This document shows, piece after piece, positions 59,647 to 64,000 of a stretch of DNA of 64,000 bases. The DNA is from Mycobacterium haemophilum DSM 44634. Lineage in GTDB: Bacteria > Actinomycetota > Actinomycetes > Mycobacteriales > Mycobacteriaceae. The notes under the pieces are model-generated. The model was not told where the DNA came from. It was given only the letters and a program-made list of their open reading frames with translations, and searched no databases. Where the stretch lies: the NCBI RefSeq assembly GCF_000340435.2, contig NZ_CP011883.2, positions 1,844,687-1,908,686 on the forward strand, in the 5' to 3' direction. A program made the position numbers and the translations under genes. Positions within the stretch are counted from its first letter, which is position 1, and each line of letters starts with the position of its first letter.

Positions 59647-59861
59647 ATCAACTCCCTGGGATTAAATTCTCCCGCCGACGGGTCGTGTCGACGGTGCTTC
59701 GAATGCTCAAGCCACATTAACAGTACGCTTGTCCTGCATTGTGCTTTGCGGCGAGATTGCCGCCATGGTCGTTGTTGCAACTCTCAGTCGCAGCCCTCAC
59801 GGCAATCTCGACACCCAGTGTCGCGTACCGTGCCGGTAGCGCCACAGCAGGAGGGACATCG
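59647..59861. promoter_or_regulatory. divergent upstream region of acn and the Rv1476-like gene
   Basis: A 215-base region feeding acn (leftward) and the small membrane gene (rightward). CAGGAGGGA at about 59847-59855 is the ribosome-binding site for the rightward ATG. On the acn side TACTGT and TAATGT occur in minus-strand orientation near 59,720-59,735 as possible -10 elements, but no clean promoter or IdeR-type site was found. Confidence 0.4.
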
Positions 59862-60401
59862 ATGACCGGGCACCCGCTGCCGATCTACATTCCGCAAGAT
59901 GTCGATATGACCGCGGTGAAGTCTGAGGTCGCCGCGGCCGGCGTCAGTGCGCCACCGGCCGCCATGCCGGGACTGCTCGAGGTGGTCAACCATGCGCACG
60001 CCGAGGGCATCAACCTCAAGATCGTCTTGCTCGACCACAACCCCCCGAACGACACGCCGTTGCGCGATATCGCCACCGTGGTTGGCGCCGACTACCCAGA
60101 TGTCACAGTTCTCACGCTTAGCCCCAACTACGTCGGCAGCTACAGCACGCATTACCCGCGCGTCACGCTGGAGGCGGGGGAAGACATCTCCAAGACCGGT
60201 AACTCCGTGCAGTCCGCACAGAATTTCTTGGGTGAACTGAACACCCCCGAGTTTCCGTGGACCGCGTTGACCATCGTAGTGCTGATCGGGGTGCTGGCGG
60301 CAGCGGTCGGTACTCGGTTCATGCAGCTGCGCAGCAAGCGGTCAGCAACATCAGCGGACGCCGCCGACATTCCGGTAGAAAACTCGAATCAGGCCGACTA
60401 G
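59862..60401 (+). CDS. membrane-anchored protein (Rv1476-like)
   Basis: A 179-residue protein with an extracytoplasmic or cytoplasmic domain (residues about 1-130) and one C-terminal membrane segment (WTALTIVVLIGVLAAAVGTRFMQL), then a charged tail. Sequence blocks PLPIYIPQDVDMTAVKSEVAA, INLKIVLLDHNPP and SPNYVGSYSTHYPRVTLEAGED resemble Rv1476, whose function is unknown. It precedes ripA by about 240 bases and is conserved at this place, so a role with the cell-wall hydrolases is possible but unproven. Confidence 0.85.
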   Translation: MTGHPLPIYIPQDVDMTAVKSEVAAAGVSAPPAAMPGLLEVVNHAHAEGINLKIVLLDHNPPNDTPLRDIATVVGADYPDVTVLTLSPNYVGSYSTHYPRVTLEAGEDISKTGNSVQSAQNFLGELNTPEFPWTALTIVVLIGVLAAAVGTRFMQLRSKRSATSADAADIPVENSNQAD

Positions 60402-60468
60402 CCAAGTAAATGCCGTTCCTCCGGTGCCGTCGCACCGGCCGAAGCTCGTGATGCGGCAAACACACTAG

Positions 60469-60486
60469 GTCACTGTTCGGTCACAG
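60469..60486 (+). promoter_or_regulatory. MtrA-type direct repeat upstream of ripA
   Basis: GTCACTGTTCGGTCACAG contains two GTCACWG-like half sites with an 11-base period, matching the direct repeat reported for the response regulator MtrA. It lies about 160 bases before the ripA ATG. MtrA control of ripA has been reported in M. tuberculosis. Only the pattern match is visible here. Confidence 0.6.
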
Positions 60487-60643
60487 TAGTCGCACGTCCT
60501 GAATGCAGTTTGTGGCTTGCGTTTCCTCAGCGTCAGATGTGACGTACGGTGCGGATGATGCTCATGTTGTCATCGGCGTTGTCCGCGAAAGCAGTGGTTA
60601 GTGCGCCGCCCGTCCGTGTTGAGCCATAGGAGATCCGAGTCGA

Positions 60644-62056
60644 ATGAGACGGCCCCGCCGTGGCTCTGTTTTGCGACCGACCGCAAGGTTTGCGCGGCCG
60701 GCCATTCCGTCACTCGTGAGTGCGGCCCTGCTGGTATGCCCCCCGGGGCTGGCGACCGCTGATCCAGGCGGCAACAGCGTGGCCACCTTGATCGCCGACG
60801 TTGCCAAGGCCAACCAGCGGCTAGAAAACCTGAGTGCGGCTATCGAAACCGAAGAGCAAAGCGTCAACAAGGCGATGGTTGACGTGGAGACGGCCCGGGA
60901 CGACGCCGCCGCGGCCGATCACGACTTCGAGGTCAGCCAGCAGTCGGTCAAGGACGCGAATGCGGCGATCAACGCGGCTCAGCATCGGTTCGACCGCTTC
61001 GCGGCGGCCACGTACATGAACGGCCCGTCGAGCGGCTACCTGATTGCCACCAGCCCAGATGACATCATTGCCACCGCGACCGCCGCCCGGACGCTGACCG
61101 CCAGTTCGGAGGCGGCGATGGCTAACCTGCAGCGGGCCCGGACCGAGCAAGTGAACAAGGAGTCAGTGGCGCGGCTGGCCAAGCAGAAGGCCGATAAGGC
61201 CGCCGACGACGCCAAGGCCAGCATGGACGCCGCGGTGGCGGCGCTCACCGAGTCGCAGCGCAAATTTAACGAGCAGCGAGACGAAGTCAATCGACTGGCT
61301 GCCGAGCGGGACCAGGCGCAGGCCAGGCTCGAGGCGGCCCAACTCGCGGCCGCAACCTGGACGGTGTCCGGCGATCGGTGGGATCCCGGTTCGCCAGCGT
61401 CGACCGGCCCGGTCGGCGGCCGCAAGTGGGACGGCTGGGATCCCACGCTGCCGGCGATACCCAGCGCCAACATCCCGGGCGACCCGATCGCGGTGATCAA
61501 CCAGTTGCTGGGCTATTCGGCGACCTCGGCGCAGGTCACCGCCAGCATGGGGCGTAACTTCCTGCAGCAGCTGGGCATCTTGAAACCGACCGACACCGGT
61601 ATCACCAACGCCCCGACCGGATCGACGCAGGGCCGCATTCCGCGGGTTTACGGGCGGCAAGCCTCCGAATACGTGATCCGTCGTGGCATGGCGCAGATCG
61701 GCGTGCCCTACTCCTGGGGCGGCGGCAACGCGGCTGGCCCGAGTAAGGGAATCGACTCGGGTGCCGGGATTACCGGCTTCGACTGTTCGGGGCTGGTTTT
61801 GTACTCGTTCGCCGGGGTGGGCATCAAGCTGCCGCACTACTCCGGCTCGCAGTACAACCTGGGCCGCAAGATCCCGTCCTCGCAGATGCGCCGCGGCGAC
61901 GTTATCTTCTACGGCCCGGGCGGCAGCCAGCACGTGACGATCTACCTCGGCAATGGCCAGATGCTCGAGGCCCCCGACATCGGTTTGAAGGTGCGCGTCG
62001 CCCCGGTGCGTACCAGCGGCATGACCCCGTACGTGGTCCGCTACATCGAATACTAA
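60644..62056 (+). CDS. ripA: peptidoglycan endopeptidase RipA
   Basis: A 470-residue secreted NlpC/P60 hydrolase that cuts D-Glu-mDAP bonds during septum splitting. Order: signal peptide (IPSLVSAALLVCPPGLATA), a long helical hairpin/coiled-coil region (about residues 45-240, AKANQRLENLSAAIETEEQ and later KFNEQRDEVNRLAAERDQAQ), a linker with the autoinhibitory-type segment WDPTLPAIPSANIPGDP, and the catalytic domain with the Cys in GITGFDCSGLVLYSF, the His in GGSQHVTIYLG and the Glu in QMLEAPDIG. Equivalent to Rv1477 and of similar length. ripB follows 26 bases on. Confidence 0.96.
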   Translation: MRRPRRGSVLRPTARFARPAIPSLVSAALLVCPPGLATADPGGNSVATLIADVAKANQRLENLSAAIETEEQSVNKAMVDVETARDDAAAADHDFEVSQQSVKDANAAINAAQHRFDRFAAATYMNGPSSGYLIATSPDDIIATATAARTLTASSEAAMANLQRARTEQVNKESVARLAKQKADKAADDAKASMDAAVAALTESQRKFNEQRDEVNRLAAERDQAQARLEAAQLAAATWTVSGDRWDPGSPASTGPVGGRKWDGWDPTLPAIPSANIPGDPIAVINQLLGYSATSAQVTASMGRNFLQQLGILKPTDTGITNAPTGSTQGRIPRVYGRQASEYVIRRGMAQIGVPYSWGGGNAAGPSKGIDSGAGITGFDCSGLVLYSFAGVGIKLPHYSGSQYNLGRKIPSSQMRRGDVIFYGPGGSQHVTIYLGNGQMLEAPDIGLKVRVAPVRTSGMTPYVVRYIEY

Positions 62057-62082
62057 ACGAGGCTGACTATTAACGAGGAGCT

Positions 62083-62808
62083 ATGCGACACAAGCGTTTT
62101 CGCCTGATCAACCTGGCCGGGCTCACCGCGATGGTGGCCGGGCTGACGATCGTTGTCGCGACGCCTGCTACGGCGGACCCTGGCCAGTGGGATCCGACAT
62201 TGCCGGCAGCGGTGAGTGCGGGCGCCCCGGGAGATGCACTCGCTGTTGCCAATGCTTCGCTGCAGGCCACCGCCCAGGCCACCCAGACCACGCTCGATCT
62301 GGGTAAGCAATTTCTGGGCAGGCTGGGGATCAATCTCGGTGGTGATCCGCCCAGCGCCGCGACCCCACCCAGCAACCCGGGAGGCCGGATTCCGCGGGTC
62401 TACGGTCGTCAGGCCATCGAGTACGTGATCAAGCGGGGCGGGTCACAGATGGGGGTGCCGTATTCGTGGGGCGGCGGCTCGCTGCAGGGTCCCAGCAAGG
62501 GCGTCGGCGACGGCGCGGGCATCACCGGTTTCGACTGCTCGGGTCTGATGCGATACGCGTTCGCTGGCGTCGGCGTGCTGATCCCGCGGTTTTCCGGTGA
62601 CCAGTACAACGCCGGTCGCCACCTTCCTCCCGACCAGGCCAAGCGCGGTGACCTGATCTTTTACGGCCCGGGCGGAGGCCAGCACGTCACCATGTATCTG
62701 GGCAACGGTCAGATGTTGGAGGCATCTGGCAGCGCCGGCAAAGTCACCGTCAGCCCGGTGCGTAAGACCGGTATGACGCCGTTTGTGACTCGGATCATCG
62801 AGTCCTAG
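62083..62808 (+). CDS. ripB: peptidoglycan endopeptidase RipB
   Basis: A 241-residue NlpC/P60 hydrolase paralogous to the C-terminal half of RipA, without the coiled-coil region. Signal peptide (LTAMVAGLTIVVATPATA), then WDPTLPAAVSAGAPGD resembling the RipA linker, and the catalytic Cys in GFDCSGLMRYAF, His in GGQHVTMYLG and Glu in MLEASGSAG. GAGGAG before the ATG at 62083. Equivalent to Rv1478; cotranscription with ripA is likely. Confidence 0.95.
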   Translation: MRHKRFRLINLAGLTAMVAGLTIVVATPATADPGQWDPTLPAAVSAGAPGDALAVANASLQATAQATQTTLDLGKQFLGRLGINLGGDPPSAATPPSNPGGRIPRVYGRQAIEYVIKRGGSQMGVPYSWGGGSLQGPSKGVGDGAGITGFDCSGLMRYAFAGVGVLIPRFSGDQYNAGRHLPPDQAKRGDLIFYGPGGGQHVTMYLGNGQMLEASGSAGKVTVSPVRKTGMTPFVTRIIES

Positions 62809-62911
62809 CCGGCAGGCCGGCGGGAACCGCGGCGTCGACGGAATCCACGAGGCCTGGAATAGTTGAACGCGGGCACGCCGCGATTGTCGGTGGAGCCAAG
62901 AAAGGTAAGTG

Positions 62912-64000
62912 ATGACAGCAGCAGGTGATTACGTGGGCCCGGGTGGGCCATCAGGCCCGGGGGCCCATGCGGCGCCTTCCGGTGGCGCTGATGGGCTGGC
63001 TGCCGAGGTGCACACCTTGGAGCGGGCGATCTTCGAGGTCAAGCGGATCATCGTCGGCCAGGACCAACTCGTCGAGCGGATGCTGGTCGGTCTGCTGTCC
63101 AAAGGGCACGTGCTGCTCGAGGGTGTTCCCGGCGTGGCCAAGACGCTGGCAGTGGAGACCTTCGCGCGGGTGGTCGGCGGGACGTTCGCGCGCATCCAGT
63201 TCACCCCCGACCTGGTGCCCACCGACATCATCGGTACCCGCATCTACCGGCAGGGCAAGGAGGAATTCGACACCGAGCTTGGCCCGGTGGTGGTCAACTT
63301 CCTGCTGGCCGATGAGATTAACCGGGCTCCGGCGAAGGTGCAGTCGGCATTGCTGGAGGTCATGCAGGAACGCCATGTGTCCATCGGGGGCAAGACCTTC
63401 GGTCTGCCCAACCCGTTCCTGGTGATGGCGACGCAGAACCCGATCGAGCACGAGGGTGTCTATCCGTTGCCTGAGGCGCAGCGAGACCGCTTCCTGTTCA
63501 AGATCAACGTCGGCTACCCCTCGCCGGAGGAGGAGCGCGAGATCATCTACCGGATGGGTGTCACCCCACCGGTGCCCAAACAGATCTTGAACACCGGCGA
63601 TCTGCTGCGGCTGCAGGAGATCGCCGCCAACAATTTCGTTCACCATGCGTTGGTTGACTATGTGGTGCGCGTCGTCACCGCTACTCGCCACCCCGAGCAG
63701 CTGGGCATGAACGACGTTAAGACGTGGATCTCGTTCGGCGCATCCCCGCGTGCGTCACTAGGCATCATCGCGGCATCTCGTTCGCTGGCTTTGGTGCGGG
63801 GCCGCGACTACGTGATCCCGCAGGACGTCATCGAGGTCATTCCCGACGTGCTGCGGCACCGATTGGTGCTCACCTACGACGCGCTCGCCGACGAAATCTC
63901 CCCGGAAATTGTCATCAACCGTGTCCTGCAGACGGTTGCCCTGCCACAGGTGAATGCCGTTCCGCAACAAGGTCATTCGGTACCCCCGGTGATGCAGGCC
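62912..64000 (+). CDS. moxR1: MoxR-family AAA+ ATPase MoxR1 (cut by window end)
   Basis: The first 363 residues of a MoxR ATPase, of an expected roughly 377. Walker A is LLEGVPGVAKTLAVE, Walker B is LLADEINRAPAKVQSALLEVMQE, sensor 1 is FLVMATQNPIEHEGVYPLPEAQRDRF, and the lid domain follows. The Gly/Pro-rich N-terminus (GPGGPSGPGAHAAPSGG) is a low-complexity extension. It corresponds to Rv1479, a chaperone-like ATPase usually followed by a DUF58 and VWA-domain operon. ATG at 62912 with AAAGG upstream. Confidence 0.94.
   Translation, partial: MTAAGDYVGPGGPSGPGAHAAPSGGADGLAAEVHTLERAIFEVKRIIVGQDQLVERMLVGLLSKGHVLLEGVPGVAKTLAVETFARVVGGTFARIQFTPDLVPTDIIGTRIYRQGKEEFDTELGPVVVNFLLADEINRAPAKVQSALLEVMQERHVSIGGKTFGLPNPFLVMATQNPIEHEGVYPLPEAQRDRFLFKINVGYPSPEEEREIIYRMGVTPPVPKQILNTGDLLRLQEIAANNFVHHALVDYVVRVVTATRHPEQLGMNDVKTWISFGASPRASLGIIAASRSLALVRGRDYVIPQDVIEVIPDVLRHRLVLTYDALADEISPEIVINRVLQTVALPQVNAVPQQGHSVPPVMQA

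Noticed and set aside
60402..60643. c-di-AMP (ydaO-type) riboswitch before ripA
   Set aside because: Such riboswitches occur before some actinobacterial cell-wall hydrolase genes, but the conserved core is not visible here.

Overview
The window reads as a chromosomal segment of a slow-growing Mycobacterium. Coding sequence is GC-rich with many GTG starts. It carries PE_PGRS and PPE genes, a SufB intein, the lprG-P55 lipoprotein/efflux pair, whiA, ripA-ripB-moxR and MIRU-type intergenic repeats. Gene order follows the M. tuberculosis H37Rv stretch from about Rv1410c to Rv1479 (recalled from memory, not searched), but the proteins differ visibly from those of the tuberculosis complex and a phosphoenolpyruvate carboxylase gene (ppc) is present. 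A relative such as the M. leprae/M. haemophilum or M. kansasii groups fits better than M. tuberculosis itself. The species cannot be fixed from sequence reading alone.

Layout. 1-1.4 kb: start of the P55 efflux gene and lprG (minus strand). 1.5-4.6 kb: riboflavin genes ribE, ribBA, ribH and a small membrane protein. 4.6-5.4 kb: a decayed regulator fragment. 5.4-6.5 kb: two tandem secreted ricin-type lectins. 6.5-11.5 kb: uvrC-rapZ-yvcK(cuvA)-whiA. 11.4-18.9 kb: a scarred accessory zone with tandem mini-ORF repeats, a truncated WS/DGAT acyltransferase, a frameshifted PE_PGRS gene, a large membrane protein, a proline-rich secreted protein, remnants of two IS families and an L,D-transpeptidase; part of it is inverted relative to H37Rv. 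19.2-27.3 kb: glycolytic gap-pgk-tpi, an IS remnant, a DUF222/HNH (13E12-type) gene with an SOS-like box, secG and ppc. 27.4-34.1 kb (minus strand): pentose-phosphate operon tkt-tal-zwf2-opcA-pgl, with two coupled MIRU mini-ORFs between zwf2 and opcA. 34.4-43.2 kb: haem O/A synthesis (ctaB, ctaA), qor, an ATP-grasp-like gene, a PPE gene, an ABC exporter and an MptB-type mannosyltransferase. 43.4-50.8 kb: the complete suf iron-sulfur operon sufR-B-D-C-S-U-T. 50.8-56.8 kb: fadE15, a thioredoxin, echA12, an ABC-F protein, a tiny HTH protein and a TetR regulator. 56.8-59.6 kb: aconitase. 59.9-64 kb: a small membrane protein, the peptidoglycan hydrolases ripA and ripB, and moxR1 (cut by the window end).

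How the parts fit. Central carbon flow is clustered: lower glycolysis, PEP carboxylation and the pentose-phosphate pathway. The suf operon supplies Fe-S clusters and lies near aconitase, an Fe-S enzyme with a TetR gene beside it. The ripA-ripB-moxR1 end and the L,D-transpeptidase serve cell-wall remodelling. The most striking non-gene signals are MIRU-like elements that insert short ORFs between operon genes with stop/start overlaps on both sides, a SufR-type inverted repeat over the sufR start, an SOS-like box at the HNH gene and an MtrA-type direct repeat upstream of ripA. No tRNA, rRNA or CRISPR array was seen.
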